Shown: one piece after another, positions 21,848 through 29,802 of the stretch
Layout: the number at the start of each line of letters is the position of its first letter
Numbering within the stretch: position 1 is the stretch's first letter
Assembly (NCBI RefSeq): GCF_038066715.1
Contig: NZ_JBBUKT010000001.1
Location: 558,001-622,000 of the forward strand
Direction: 5' to 3'
Length of the DNA: 64,000 bases
Origin: Luteolibacter sp. Y139
GTDB taxonomy: Bacteria > Verrucomicrobiota > Verrucomicrobiia > Verrucomicrobiales > Akkermansiaceae
The notes under the pieces: model-generated
The model's database searches: none
What the model was told of the DNA's origin: nothing
Seen by the model: the letters and a program-made list of their open reading frames with translations, nothing else
Position numbers and translations under genes: made by a program

Positions 21848-22981
21848 TTAGTCACGGCTGCCGTGTCCCCGATCGTGCGGGACTTTGACTTGGACGGTCT
21901 TCGTGGCCGTATTGCCGGATTCATCCTTGGCTTCCACGGTGATCGTATAGACCCGCTCGCTCTGCCCCGAGCGCTTGGCGCGGAGCTTCACGGTATTCTC
22001 GTCCACGATCTCGAAGTCCGCGGTGCCACCGTCGCTTGAAACCACCGAGACGATCCGGGTGGTCACATCACCGCAAGCGTCCTTCGCTTTGATATCGAGG
22101 TTCACGGTCTTCATTTTGCCATTCGGTGGCCACAGCGAATCGGGAGTCGCCTTGAGTTTGGTAATCACCGGCGCAACCGTATCCACCACCGTGATCGTGG
22201 TTTCACAGCTGACCGAGACACTCGTCCCATCCGTCACAGCCACCGAAACCGTGTGCTCGCCCAAGCCAAGTTCACCTTCGAAGGAAACCTCCGCACTGGT
22301 AGTCGCTCCACCGGAGGGGACATTGATCGAAGGCTTCGCCACGCCATCGATGGTCCACACCACGATCAGCGCATCGCCATCGGAATCTGCCACATTCGCC
22401 ACAAGCTCTACCGGCGTGTCGTCATGCGAGGCACACTCGATCTCGGCTGCCTCAGGGCAGGTCACGGTCGGCTGGCCGGTCGAAGGCACCAGCTGCGCAC
22501 GGATCTCGCCGTTCGCGTTGGAAGCGGTGTGGACATTGATGTAGAGCTGGCCGTTGAGGAGATTGGTTTCATTGGCCGCGCTCAGCGTTGCCGAGCCAAT
22601 GATCACTCCACCATTGGTCGGCACGGGTGCCAGGAGATGCTGGCCCGCGGTGATGAAGTCGTGGATTGGCGGTGCGGTACCCGTCACCGAGGCAGGACCA
22701 TGGATGTGCGCCGCCGTCGCCACACCTGTTAGATTGGTGAAGCCCGCGAAGGATCCGTAGCCGAGGGCCACCGACAGCACGTTCGTGTCGGTATCGTAAG
22801 TAATGCCCGAAAGGATCTCTCCACCACTACCAGTACCCGTCGCCGCGGGAACTTCATTGGCCGGGCTCAGGCCTACCGCGGCACTGGTGCCGGCGGGAGA
22901 GAGATCGATCTGCAAGATCTCTGCGTGCAAGGGGATCAGCGTGGCCAGCAACAGCGGTGCGAATAATAGATGCGTTTTCAT
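21848..22981 (-). CDS. Exported CHRD-domain protein with HYR/Ig-like domains
   Basis: The 377-residue protein starts at MKTHLLFAPLLL, a signal peptide ending near LHA. A CHRD domain follows (about residues 28-165; features VATAAHIHGPASVTGTAPPI and GQLYINVHTASNANGEIRAQL). The rest is Ig-like: one domain at about 170-265 and a second, HYR-like, at about 270-370 (LWPPNGKMKTVNLDIKAKDACG). CHRD was defined in chordin and is common in exported bacterial proteins; no enzymatic role is known. The C terminus is basic (VPHDRGHGSRD). The product lacks the C-terminal D-x-D-G-D-G module found on several neighbours. A terminator at 21733-21772 ends the transcript. The long upstream frame is rejected because the signal peptide begins at 22981. 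Confidence 0.85.
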   Translation of the reverse strand: MKTHLLFAPLLLATLIPLHAEILQIDLSPAGTSAAVGLSPANEVPAATGTGSGGEILSGITYDTDTNVLSVALGYGSFAGFTNLTGVATAAHIHGPASVTGTAPPIHDFITAGQHLLAPVPTNGGVIIGSATLSAANETNLLNGQLYINVHTASNANGEIRAQLVPSTGQPTVTCPEAAEIECASHDDTPVELVANVADSDGDALIVVWTIDGVAKPSINVPSGGATTSAEVSFEGELGLGEHTVSVAVTDGTSVSVSCETTITVVDTVAPVITKLKATPDSLWPPNGKMKTVNLDIKAKDACGDVTTRIVSVVSSDGGTADFEIVDENTVKLRAKRSGQSERVYTITVEAKDESGNTATKTVQVKVPHDRGHGSRD

Positions 22982-23487
22982 GGTTGGGTTGTCGTTCTTG
23001 TTGTGCCCGGGGATTCGAGCGGCAGGCAACCGCGCCAACCGCTGCTTCGATCCCGGGCGGCGGTTCCAGCAGCCATGGGTCCACCGCGCCCAAGCCCCGG
23101 TTTTCCAAGAAAACCCAAAGGTCAAGGTATCGCCAATGCCTGCACCTCCTTTGCAAAGTGCCCAAGACAGTTGCAGCGTGCTTGCAGTGCACAAAGCGCT
23201 GCCCGCAATTTTTGAGGCACACCGCCACGATCCCGCTCTCGGCGAAGCTTGGCCTCTCATATTGCAAACGCTCACTGCAAATTGATCGGTCTATCGACTT
23301 GCGGGCACGCTTCGCAAGACCGCCTCAATTCAAGTGCTTCTAGCCTCGGGCGCTAGCGGCTGGTTGCCCGCGGCGGTTACGCCGCAACTCGGAAGAGCAC
23401 GGCATATGTCCTGCGAAAGCACGCCACCCGCACGGCATCACGAGTGATCGCCGTGAGCGGCCGAAAACCGACAACCGAAATCAAACC
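22982..23487. other. Divergent intergenic region upstream of the CHRD and DUF1236-like genes
   Basis: This 506-bp stretch between divergent genes holds the promoters of both. Several ttgca-type half-sites occur at 23147-23280 (ttgcaaag, cttgcagtgcacaaag, ttgcaaacg, ctgcaaatt). A hairpin lies at 23431-23455. The ORFs here (for example 22957-23343) have no start signal or domain and are not accepted as genes. Confidence 0.45.
23431..23455 (+). promoter_or_regulatory. Hairpin in the leader of the DUF1236-like gene
   Basis: The arms cacggcatcac and gtgatcgccgtg pair with a single bulged base and a very tight loop, ending 33 bp upstream of the start codon at 23488. It could be an RNA structure in the 5' untranslated leader or a DNA-binding dyad. 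Confidence 0.35.
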
Positions 23488-23970
23488 ATGAAAACGACAA
23501 TCGCTGCAATGGGAGCAGCCGCTCTGGGAATCATTCTTCCTGTGACGGCCCAAGTAACCGAGACCCACAAGAAGACCGAGGTGCGGGAACACGCGGACGG
23601 CACCACCACCGAGAAGAAGACGACGACCACCACCACCACCTTCACCCCGGAAGTGAAGACCAAGGTCGTGAAGTACTTCGAGCCTCACAAGACGGAACGC
23701 TACGGTCTTCCGTCAGCGTGGGTCACCAAGGTCAAGGTGAAGGACATCCCCACCACGTGGAGGACCACCATCGCTCCCGGCGTCGTGATCGCTGAAAAAG
23801 AGCGCAGCTTCCTGGTCGACGCTCCGCCGGATCTCATCAGCGTTCTTCCTCCAGCGCAGGCCGACGTTCATTACTACGTCGCAGGCGGCAACGTCGTCGC
23901 CGTCGATCGCGACTACAAGGTCGTGGAAGCAATCAACGTCCCTTCCATCAAGATTGTCGCCGATGAGTGA
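23488..23970 (+). CDS. Exported DUF1236-like small protein
   Basis: The 160-residue protein has a clear signal peptide (MKTTIAAMGAAALGIILPVTA, about 1-21). A low-complexity Lys/Thr-rich stretch follows (TEKKTTTTTTTF, about 40-55). The C-terminal half resembles the DUF1236 pattern, with a Pro-rich segment (VLPPAQADVHYYV) before VVAVDRDYKVVEAINV. Such proteins are periplasmic or envelope-associated and their function is unknown. The gene is a single unit: a GC-rich hairpin follows the stop at 23981-24014 and a beta-barrel gene in the same direction starts 236 bp later. The threonine run is encoded by repeated acc codons and may vary in length. Confidence 0.75.
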   Translation: MKTTIAAMGAAALGIILPVTAQVTETHKKTEVREHADGTTTEKKTTTTTTTFTPEVKTKVVKYFEPHKTERYGLPSAWVTKVKVKDIPTTWRTTIAPGVVIAEKERSFLVDAPPDLISVLPPAQADVHYYVAGGNVVAVDRDYKVVEAINVPSIKIVADE

Positions 23971-23980
23971 ACGCCTTCTT

Positions 23981-24014
23981 GAACCCGGCGAAGACCTCGC
24001 GCCTCGCCGGGTTC
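23981..24014 (+). terminator. Hairpin terminator after the DUF1236-like gene
   Basis: A perfect 11-bp stem (gaacccggcga with tcgccgggttc) starts 11 bp after the stop codon. The following bases (tgatctaac) are poor in T, so this is a strong hairpin but an atypical intrinsic terminator. Confidence 0.6.
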
Positions 24015-24206
24015 TGATCTAACAAAAACACGATCGTCGTGGCCCACTTGTTTACCAGAAGCAAGACATCGCCCCCGTCTATGCCATTCGCGTAGGCATG
24101 GGTGACGTTTGTTTCATGTTAGCCTGTGCTTTTTGCAAAGGCTGACACAGACCGCAAATAATGGTCCCTTGACGATGGATGAGAGCCCTCAAAAGTAAAC
24201 GACGCT

Positions 24207-24800
24207 ATGAAATACAACACGCTCCTCGCAGCGGCCGCACTCTTCGCAATCCCCTCGGGGCTCAAAGCGGGAGAAGCCGTTTCAACCAATACCCAGTCCT
24301 ACCAAGCTCCGATGACCACGACCCAGCACCAAGGCTGGTATCTGGGTGCTGGCGTCGACTACATGTTCGATGCCGAGGAACCGTTCTACAACGGTCACGT
24401 TGGCTATGACTTTGGTAACGGCTCATCGCTGTTCCTCGAATCCGGCTGGATCGGAGAGGAAGAAGATGCCTCCTTTCTGTTTCCATTCTCTGCTGACGTG
24501 GACATCGTGCCAGTCACGATCAACTACAAGTACGAGTGGATGTTCAATGATCACTTCGGCGTCTACGCCGGCCTCGGCCTCGGTGCTGCAAACGTGGACG
24601 TGAGCGCTGGACTGGCGAGCGGAGACGACTGGTCCTTCATGGCCCAGGCCTTCGCTGGCGTCGTCTACAACGTCACACCGAACTTCGAGATCTATGCCGG
24701 TGCGCGCTACATGTGGATCGATGATGTCAGCCTCCTGGGCACGAGCATCGACGACCTCGACGACGTCGGCCTCGGCGCCGGTATCCGCTTCAATTTCTGA
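24207..24800 (+). CDS. Small outer-membrane beta-barrel protein
   Basis: The 197-residue protein has a signal peptide (1-21, ending KAG). It then shows a series of amphipathic strands alternating polar and aromatic residues (GWYLGAGVDYMFD, NGHVGYDFGNGSSLFLESGW, NYKYEWMFNDHFGVYAGLGLG). The last residue is Phe (GAGIRFNF), as expected for recognition by the BAM complex. The size fits an eight-stranded OmpA/OmpX-like barrel (outer-membrane beta-barrel family, porin-like annotation). It has no periplasmic peptidoglycan-binding domain. The single transcription unit is closed by a 15-bp-stem terminator. Confidence 0.85.
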   Translation: MKYNTLLAAAALFAIPSGLKAGEAVSTNTQSYQAPMTTTQHQGWYLGAGVDYMFDAEEPFYNGHVGYDFGNGSSLFLESGWIGEEEDASFLFPFSADVDIVPVTINYKYEWMFNDHFGVYAGLGLGAANVDVSAGLASGDDWSFMAQAFAGVVYNVTPNFEIYAGARYMWIDDVSLLGTSIDDLDDVGLGAGIRFNF

Positions 24801-24823
24801 CGGGTAATTCGGTTCGTATCGCC

Positions 24824-24863
24824 AAGAAGCCATTCCCCTCACCGGGGAATGGCTTCTTCTTTT
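24824..24863 (+). terminator. Strong rho-independent terminator
   Basis: The perfect 15-bp stem aagaagccattcccc/ggggaatggcttctt has a 5-base loop and is followed by ctttt. It lies 24 bp after the stop of the beta-barrel gene. Confidence 0.9.
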
Positions 24864-25118
24864 GGTGGCACGCCGGTCGCAACGCGGCAAAGATCCAAGC
24901 CCCAAAAGCCCAACTCGCGCGCCGTTGAAAATCCATTTGCTCGCTGCGATTCCGGCGCGAAGCTTCCACAGAGCCGGACGATTCCGGGTCCCGCCTGATC
25001 GCAAGCTCTCTCGATCAGAGGCCCCGGCATCCGCCCGGCTCACTTTTTTTGCCTGAGAGTGGAGCATCCACCTAACAGGCCACCTCCCGGAGATTCGCTG
25101 GCCCCCTTCGCCGGCGAT
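24864..25118. other. Intergenic region without recognised features
   Basis: About 255 bp lie between the terminator of the beta-barrel gene and the stop of the convergent ElaB-like gene. Small ORFs here are not supported by start signals, and no RNA gene was seen. Confidence 0.4.
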
Positions 25119-25385
25119 TCAATTATCGATGGCGACACAGCGTCCCGCGATCAAGCCGATCGCCAACGCGAGGCCCACCGACAGACAAGGATGCTCCTTC
25201 ACAAAGCGGATCATCGACTCACAGCAGGCGGAAGCATCGCAGGCAGCTTCAGCGGCGGATTCCCGCTCCACCCCTGCTGCTTGATCTGACAATGGCGGCA
25301 CGGGCTCTTGCGAAGGGTTGTTGGAAGAAGATGGATGGTTCATCGCCACATCATTCGCAGCGAAGGTGCCAATGCATGAATCCAT
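25119..25385 (-). CDS. ElaB/YqjD (DUF883)-like small membrane protein
   Basis: The 88-residue protein has a Ser/Pro/Ala-rich N-terminal part and a C-terminal segment IRFVKEHPCLSVGLALAIG followed by LIAGRCV. This resembles the 'VRENPWxxVGxxAAxGxxxG' helix of the DUF883/ElaB family, inner-membrane proteins that tether ribosomes or envelope structures in stationary phase. It is shorter than typical members and unusually rich in cysteine (six), including a CDASACC cluster before the helix. The start at 25385 is supported by an excellent ribosome site (aggaggga, 6-8 nt upstream), one of the few clear ones in this window. It follows the DadA-like gene by 20 bp and is probably co-transcribed with it. 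Confidence 0.7.
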   Translation of the reverse strand: MDSCIGTFAANDVAMNHPSSSNNPSQEPVPPLSDQAAGVERESAAEAACDASACCESMIRFVKEHPCLSVGLALAIGLIAGRCVAIDN

Positions 25386-25405
25386 CTCTTCCCTCCTGGT
25401 CGAGG

Positions 25406-26614
25406 TCAGCGATCGAAGCGGAACGGCCCCGCCCACGGATGCACTTTTGCCGCGAGATCGGCAGCGATGACTTCCGCGGCGATGAGCGAAAACACGATGC
25501 CGTTTCCCCCAAAGCCCAGCGCGAAATAGCAGAGCGGGTGATCGCGATGCGCACCGATGTATGCCAGCCCGTCGCGGGTCTCCGCAAAGGTGCCCGCCCA
25601 CGCAAACGCAGGTTCCCACGCCAGGGAAGGCATCAGCTTGCGAAAGCGACGTTCCAGCTTTGCAGCCTTCGCGGGGATCATCGCATCGCGAGCCGCCGGC
25701 GCGCGAAATGGCACATCCTCACCGCCGATCAAGACCCGGCCATCGGCATCCTCCCGGGCATAGAGATAAGGCCGCGCGGACTCCCAGATCATCGCGCCCC
25801 GCCACCATCGGGACTCGGGCCGCAGCGGCTCACTCGCGAGAGCAAAGCTGCTGTTCAGATCGACGCAGCCGCGCAGATCGATGAACTTCCCAGCCTCGTA
25901 CCCCGCCGCAATCACCAACCGCTTCGCACGCACGACCGGACCACGATCCGTGCGCAAGACGACGCCGCCACGGCTCACCTCAACCGCGCTAACCGTTGTC
26001 CGGTCATGAACGCAGCCGCCCCGCTTCACCACCTCCGCCAGAAGCCCGTGGGCCAGCCGGTACGGATCGACCTGGGCCGCGCGGGTGGAATGAATCGCAC
26101 ACGGCCGGTCGATGCCCAGTCGCTCGATCAAATCCGCACGCTGCCAGAGTTCCACCTCGATTCCCGCTCGGCTGCGCGCCTCCGCTTCCGCTTCCAGCCG
26201 CTTGGCATCGCGCCTGCTTGAGGCCAGATAGATGCTGTCCCTTCGCTCCATGCCACAGCCATCGAGCCCCAGCCGCCTGACCCGTTCTTCGAGCAGAAGA
26301 ATACTCTCGTAGCAGGCGAGATAGGCCATCCGGGCTAGGTCCTCCCCATGGCGCTCCGCGAGATCCGTCAGGTGGACATCGATCTCATACTGAAGCATGG
26401 CGGTGCTCGCGCTGGTGCTACCGGTCGCCACGTCGCGGCGATCAAGCACCACCACCTCATGACCCGCGCTGGACAGTTTCTCCGCCACCAGCGCCCCTGT
26501 GATCCCGGCACCGATGATCGCCACATCGCAGCGAACGTCTCGCTCCAATGACGGATACAGCGCCGGCAATCCATTTTTCAGAAGCCAGAACGGCTGTGAT
26601 GAAACCAAATCCAT
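25406..26614 (-). CDS. DadA-like FAD-dependent amine/amino-acid oxidoreductase
   Basis: The 402-residue flavoenzyme of the DAO superfamily has the dinucleotide-binding motif AIIGAGITGALVAEKLSSAG near residue 33, with the following acidic residue in VVVLDRRD. The C-terminal FAD-contact segment is YFALGFGGNGI. Members oxidise amino acids, sarcosine or related amines. The motif CDVAIIGAG plus FALGFGGNGIVFS fits the glycine-oxidase/DadA branch, but the substrate is not determined. There is no signal peptide; it is cytoplasmic or membrane-associated. I start at MDLVSSQPFWLLK (26614), preceded by gagggtgg on the coding strand, rather than at the longer frame from 26767. It is divergent from the DUF6766 gene and leads a likely two-gene operon with the ElaB-like gene. 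Confidence 0.87.
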   Translation of the reverse strand: MDLVSSQPFWLLKNGLPALYPSLERDVRCDVAIIGAGITGALVAEKLSSAGHEVVVLDRRDVATGSTSASTAMLQYEIDVHLTDLAERHGEDLARMAYLACYESILLLEERVRRLGLDGCGMERRDSIYLASSRRDAKRLEAEAEARSRAGIEVELWQRADLIERLGIDRPCAIHSTRAAQVDPYRLAHGLLAEVVKRGGCVHDRTTVSAVEVSRGGVVLRTDRGPVVRAKRLVIAAGYEAGKFIDLRGCVDLNSSFALASEPLRPESRWWRGAMIWESARPYLYAREDADGRVLIGGEDVPFRAPAARDAMIPAKAAKLERRFRKLMPSLAWEPAFAWAGTFAETRDGLAYIGAHRDHPLCYFALGFGGNGIVFSLIAAEVIAADLAAKVHPWAGPFRFDR

Positions 26615-26669
26615 CCGCCACCCTCGCCCTGAACAACTCCTTCTTCCAACGACGTCGAAGTGGAGACGC

Positions 26670-26685
26670 CAAATGCTGCCATTTG
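26670..26685. promoter_or_regulatory. Small dyad in a divergent promoter region
   Basis: The sequence caaatg, ctgc, catttg is a perfect 6-bp inverted repeat between the divergent DadA-like and DUF6766 genes. It is a candidate operator only; a dyad this short can arise by chance. Confidence 0.3.
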
Positions 26686-26811
26686 CAAACGCCCCGGTCA
26701 GATTGCAGATCAAATCACCTCCTCGGACGACTAACGGCTCGTCGCAGCGCAAATCCTCGCCCGGCACGGCGCCTGCGATGATTTCCCCTGCATGGCAAAA
26801 CTCGATCGCCG

Positions 26812-27432
26812 ATGAAGCGCCTCTTCCACGAGAATGGCCTCAGCATCGTGCTGCTGCTCGCCTTCCTGATCTTCTGGGCCGCCCAATCAGTGACCGGTTT
26901 CCACGTGTATCAGAAAGAACAGCACCAGCACGGACAGCCCGCTGAAGACTACACCGGCTACCTCACCGGCGCACACTTCTGGCAAGCCACTGGCGAGAAT
27001 TGGGAAAGCGAGTTCCTGCAAATGGGCGCCTATGTCGTTCTCACCACCTATTTCTTCCAACGCGGATCGGCCGAGTCGCACAATCCGGACGACGCGGAAA
27101 AACTGAAGCGGGAGCGAAAGGCCAAGGAGACCAGCTGGCTCTACAGCCACTCGTTGTCCCTTGCCCTCTTCGTCCTGTTCGCGCTGTCGTTCGTCATCCA
27201 CGCCACCGGCGGCTGGCGGGAATTCAATGACGAGCGCTTCTTGCACGGCGAGCCGCCCGCCACCCTCGGGGAATTCCTCACCGACGCGGAGTTCTGGTTT
27301 CAGTCCTTCCAGAACTGGCAAAGCGAGTTCCTCGCCGTCCTTGCCATCGTCGTGCTCAGCATTTTCCTCCGTCAGAATGGCTCACCCGAGAGCAAGGACG
27401 TGGACGCGTCCCACTGGGAAAATGGCGACTGA
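26812..27432 (+). CDS. DUF6766-family membrane protein
   Basis: The 206-residue protein has four probable membrane helices (about 9-28, 70-88, 112-132 and 175-192). It is an internal duplication: each half carries FH..(E)..E..W.ES(Q)EFL-type segments (WQATGENWESEFLQMGAYV in the first half, WFQSFQNWQSEFLAVLAIV in the second). This arrangement is typical of the DUF6766 family, found across many bacteria and often next to stress or redox genes. No function is known. The start is the only ATG before the first helix. The neighbour DadA-like/ElaB-like operon runs in the opposite direction. Confidence 0.85.
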   Translation: MKRLFHENGLSIVLLLAFLIFWAAQSVTGFHVYQKEQHQHGQPAEDYTGYLTGAHFWQATGENWESEFLQMGAYVVLTTYFFQRGSAESHNPDDAEKLKRERKAKETSWLYSHSLSLALFVLFALSFVIHATGGWREFNDERFLHGEPPATLGEFLTDAEFWFQSFQNWQSEFLAVLAIVVLSIFLRQNGSPESKDVDASHWENGD

Positions 27433-27682
27433 AGCCGTCGCACCCTCGAAACAATCAGACGCAAACCTCTTATTTTCAACAATTCACACCCCTCGCTCCG
27501 TTGAATGATGCATGGATGGTCCCGCCACCGGCAGCAGCACCCCGAACACGCAAAATCGGCCATGTCGACAGGGAGACAACCCGGCCAAGGCAAGCCGCCC
27601 TTACGCGAAATTTCCGGATGTCTTACAGCTGCCCTCACAACCGCGGATTGACAGAAATCCGCGACCGGATATCCGCTGGCTT

Positions 27683-29233
27683 GTGCTTCACCGCATCATC
27701 CATCTAACGGCCGCGCTGGCCCTGGCACCGCTCGCTTCCGCGCAGGATTGGGAGCGCGAGGATGTGACCTTCGAGAAGATCGATCAGCGCGCCCGCGATC
27801 TGGCTGCCCAGCCCTATGCCGCGCCCGACAAGGAGGCCCTCCCGGCATGGATGAAGAATCTCTCCTACGACCAGTATCGCGACATCCGTTTCGTGCCGGA
27901 GCGCGCCCTGTGGGCAGCGGAAAACCTCCCCTTCCGCGCGATGCTGTTCCACCCCGGCTACCTCTTCCGCGAGCCGGTCGGCGTGAATGAATTCACCGAG
28001 ACCCACGTCCAGCGGATCCGGCTGACGGACGCCTTTTTCAGCTACGGCGGGCTGGTCGGCCAGCGCGGCGACCTGCCACCGGATGCCGGCTACGCGGGCG
28101 TCCGCCTCCACTACCCGCTCAATCGCTCGGACTACTTCGACGAGCTCGCCGTCTTCCAAGGTGCCAGCTACTGGCGCGCCCTCGGGAAGAACCAGCGCTA
28201 CGGCATCTCCGCCCGCGGCGTCGCGGTCGATACCGGTGTCGATGGCACCCAGGAGGAGTTCCCGCGCTTCCGCGAGTTCTGGCTGCGCAAGCCGGTCGCG
28301 GAGGACAAGGCCGCCATGCTCTTCGCCGTCCTCGACGGCCCATCCTACACCGGCGCCTACGGATTCATTGTCCAGCCCGGCGAGCAAACGGTCATGACCG
28401 TGCGCGCCGTCCTCTATGCCCGCCAGGCAGTCAAGCGCCTCGGCCTCGCGCCCATGTCGAGCATGTTCTGGTTCGGCGAAAATTCCCGCCGCCGCTTCGA
28501 TGACTTCCGCCCGGAAGTCCACGACTCGGACGGCCTCTCCATCCGCATGGGCAGCGGCGAGCGCATCTGGCGCCCCATTTCCAATGACACCGGCCGCCTC
28601 GAGTTCAGCGTCTTCCCGATGGACAAGTGCGGCGGCTTCGGCCTGCTCCAGCGCGACCGTCGCTTCGCCGCCTACGAGGACCAGGAAGCCGCCTACGAAA
28701 AGCGTCCCTCCCTGTGGATCGAGCCGACCAGTGACTGGGGCTCCGGCAAGGTGGTCCTGACGGAAATCCCCACCCACAATGAGGTCGCCGACAATATCGT
28801 GGCGATGTGGGAGCCTTCGCACACGCCGCAGCCCGGCGAGCGCATCGAATTCACCTACAAGCAGCACTGGACCACGGCCGAGGATCCGGCTGACGCGGGC
28901 GGCCGCGTCGTGGCGACCCGCACCGGCGTGCACGATTGGCAGCCGGAGCAGCGCACCGTGGCGATCGAGTTCGCCGGCGGCCGCTTGGACAAGTGGGAGG
29001 GTGATCCGCCGGAAGCCGTCGTCACCGCCCAGGGCGAGGAAGGCACCAAGATCAAGATCCAGGGCACCACGGTGCAGTCGCTGCCCGAGGGGCGCTGGCG
29101 CGTCGCCTTCCAGATTGCTCCCGCCGCGGAAGGCGGTAAACTCGCGGACGTAGGGCCGCAGGAGTTGCGTTGCAGCCTGAAAAAAGGCGAGGATTTCCTG
29201 ACCGAGACATGGGCCTACCGCATCATCCCCTAG
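27683..29233 (+). CDS. Periplasmic glucan biosynthesis protein OpgG/MdoG
   Basis: The 516-residue protein is close to the usual OpgG length (about 510). A signal peptide (HLTAALALAPLASA) precedes QDWEREDVTFEKIDQRARDL and the family hallmarks SYDQYRDIRF and LFHPGYLF. The C-terminal beta-sandwich has RRFDDFRPEVHDSDGL and NEVADNIVAMWEP. OpgG works in the periplasm on the linear glucan backbone made by OpgH, probably adding or shaping branches of osmoregulated periplasmic glucans. I prefer the GTG at 27683, immediately before the signal peptide; the ATG at 27512 would add 57 unlikely residues. The stop overlaps the next gene by 25 bp, giving a tight opgG-TM-opgH operon. Confidence 0.93.
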   Translation: MLHRIIHLTAALALAPLASAQDWEREDVTFEKIDQRARDLAAQPYAAPDKEALPAWMKNLSYDQYRDIRFVPERALWAAENLPFRAMLFHPGYLFREPVGVNEFTETHVQRIRLTDAFFSYGGLVGQRGDLPPDAGYAGVRLHYPLNRSDYFDELAVFQGASYWRALGKNQRYGISARGVAVDTGVDGTQEEFPRFREFWLRKPVAEDKAAMLFAVLDGPSYTGAYGFIVQPGEQTVMTVRAVLYARQAVKRLGLAPMSSMFWFGENSRRRFDDFRPEVHDSDGLSIRMGSGERIWRPISNDTGRLEFSVFPMDKCGGFGLLQRDRRFAAYEDQEAAYEKRPSLWIEPTSDWGSGKVVLTEIPTHNEVADNIVAMWEPSHTPQPGERIEFTYKQHWTTAEDPADAGGRVVATRTGVHDWQPEQRTVAIEFAGGRLDKWEGDPPEAVVTAQGEEGTKIKIQGTTVQSLPEGRWRVAFQIAPAAEGGKLADVGPQELRCSLKKGEDFLTETWAYRIIP

Positions 29234-29799
29234 AAACGCTGCGGCCGCTGAGCGAATCCGAGCTTTCGGAATGGGAAGAAGCCTACGCGGCCGTGGAGGC
29301 TTACCTGCAGGCACTGCGCCTTCGCAACCGGCTGCTCGTGGCCGAACTGGTCCGCGCCATCCTCTGGCGCGCTTCCGCCCGCGGCACCCGCGAGCCCGGC
29401 ATCCCGGCCCGTGTGCTGGCCATGGAGGAAACCCTCACCGAGATCGCGAGCTGGACCCAGGACGTCCTGGAGGAGCCGCTGGAAAACCGCCGCCTCGCCG
29501 CCCGTGGCCGTCTCGCGCTGCTGCTCGCCGACATGCCTGGCAAATGGCAGGGCGTCTTCCTCACCCCGCAGCCGTGGCCGCCCGCCTTCACCGAGGCCAT
29601 GCGCAAGTCCTACCTCGCCGCCGGCCCGCAGTTCGCCCAGCTCACCATGCTGCCCCAGCCGCTCGAGCTGAACGTGATCGGCGAAGGCGCCGCCCAGTGG
29701 TGGGAAACCATGGACCGCCGCCCGATCGTGCGGAAGATGTTCGTCCTCTTCCTGCTGGCGTTCATCGGCGGCATCCTTTGGTTCATCTTCCGGATGTGA
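29209..29799 (+). CDS. Small C-terminal-anchored protein inserted between opgG and opgH
   Basis: The 196-residue product has a helical, Leu/Arg/Glu-rich cytoplasmic part (WEEAYAAVEAYLQALRLRNR, EETLTEIASWTQDVLEEP) and a single C-terminal membrane helix (about 176-193, KMFVLFLLAFIGGILWFIF). It is therefore tail-anchored with the bulk in the cytosol. It overlaps the end of opgG by 25 bp and ends 3 bp before opgH, so it belongs to this operon. I do not recognise the family, and the E. coli mdoGH operon has no such gene. A role as an assembly or regulatory partner of the OpgH glucosyltransferase is inferred from position only. The start at 29209 avoids an extension that merely reads opgG in another frame. 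Confidence 0.8.
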   Translation: MGLPHHPLETLRPLSESELSEWEEAYAAVEAYLQALRLRNRLLVAELVRAILWRASARGTREPGIPARVLAMEETLTEIASWTQDVLEEPLENRRLAARGRLALLLADMPGKWQGVFLTPQPWPPAFTEAMRKSYLAAGPQFAQLTMLPQPLELNVIGEGAAQWWETMDRRPIVRKMFVLFLLAFIGGILWFIFRM

Positions 29800-29802
29800 T
29801 CC

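Noticed and set aside
21652-21888. Small plus-strand ORF downstream of the CHRD gene
   Set aside because: It overlaps the terminator hairpin and the end of the CHRD gene, with no domain.
27704-29314. 536-residue minus-strand ORF opposite opgG
   Set aside because: Low-complexity Ala/Gly/Glu/Asp-rich shadow; opgG is unambiguous on the other strand.
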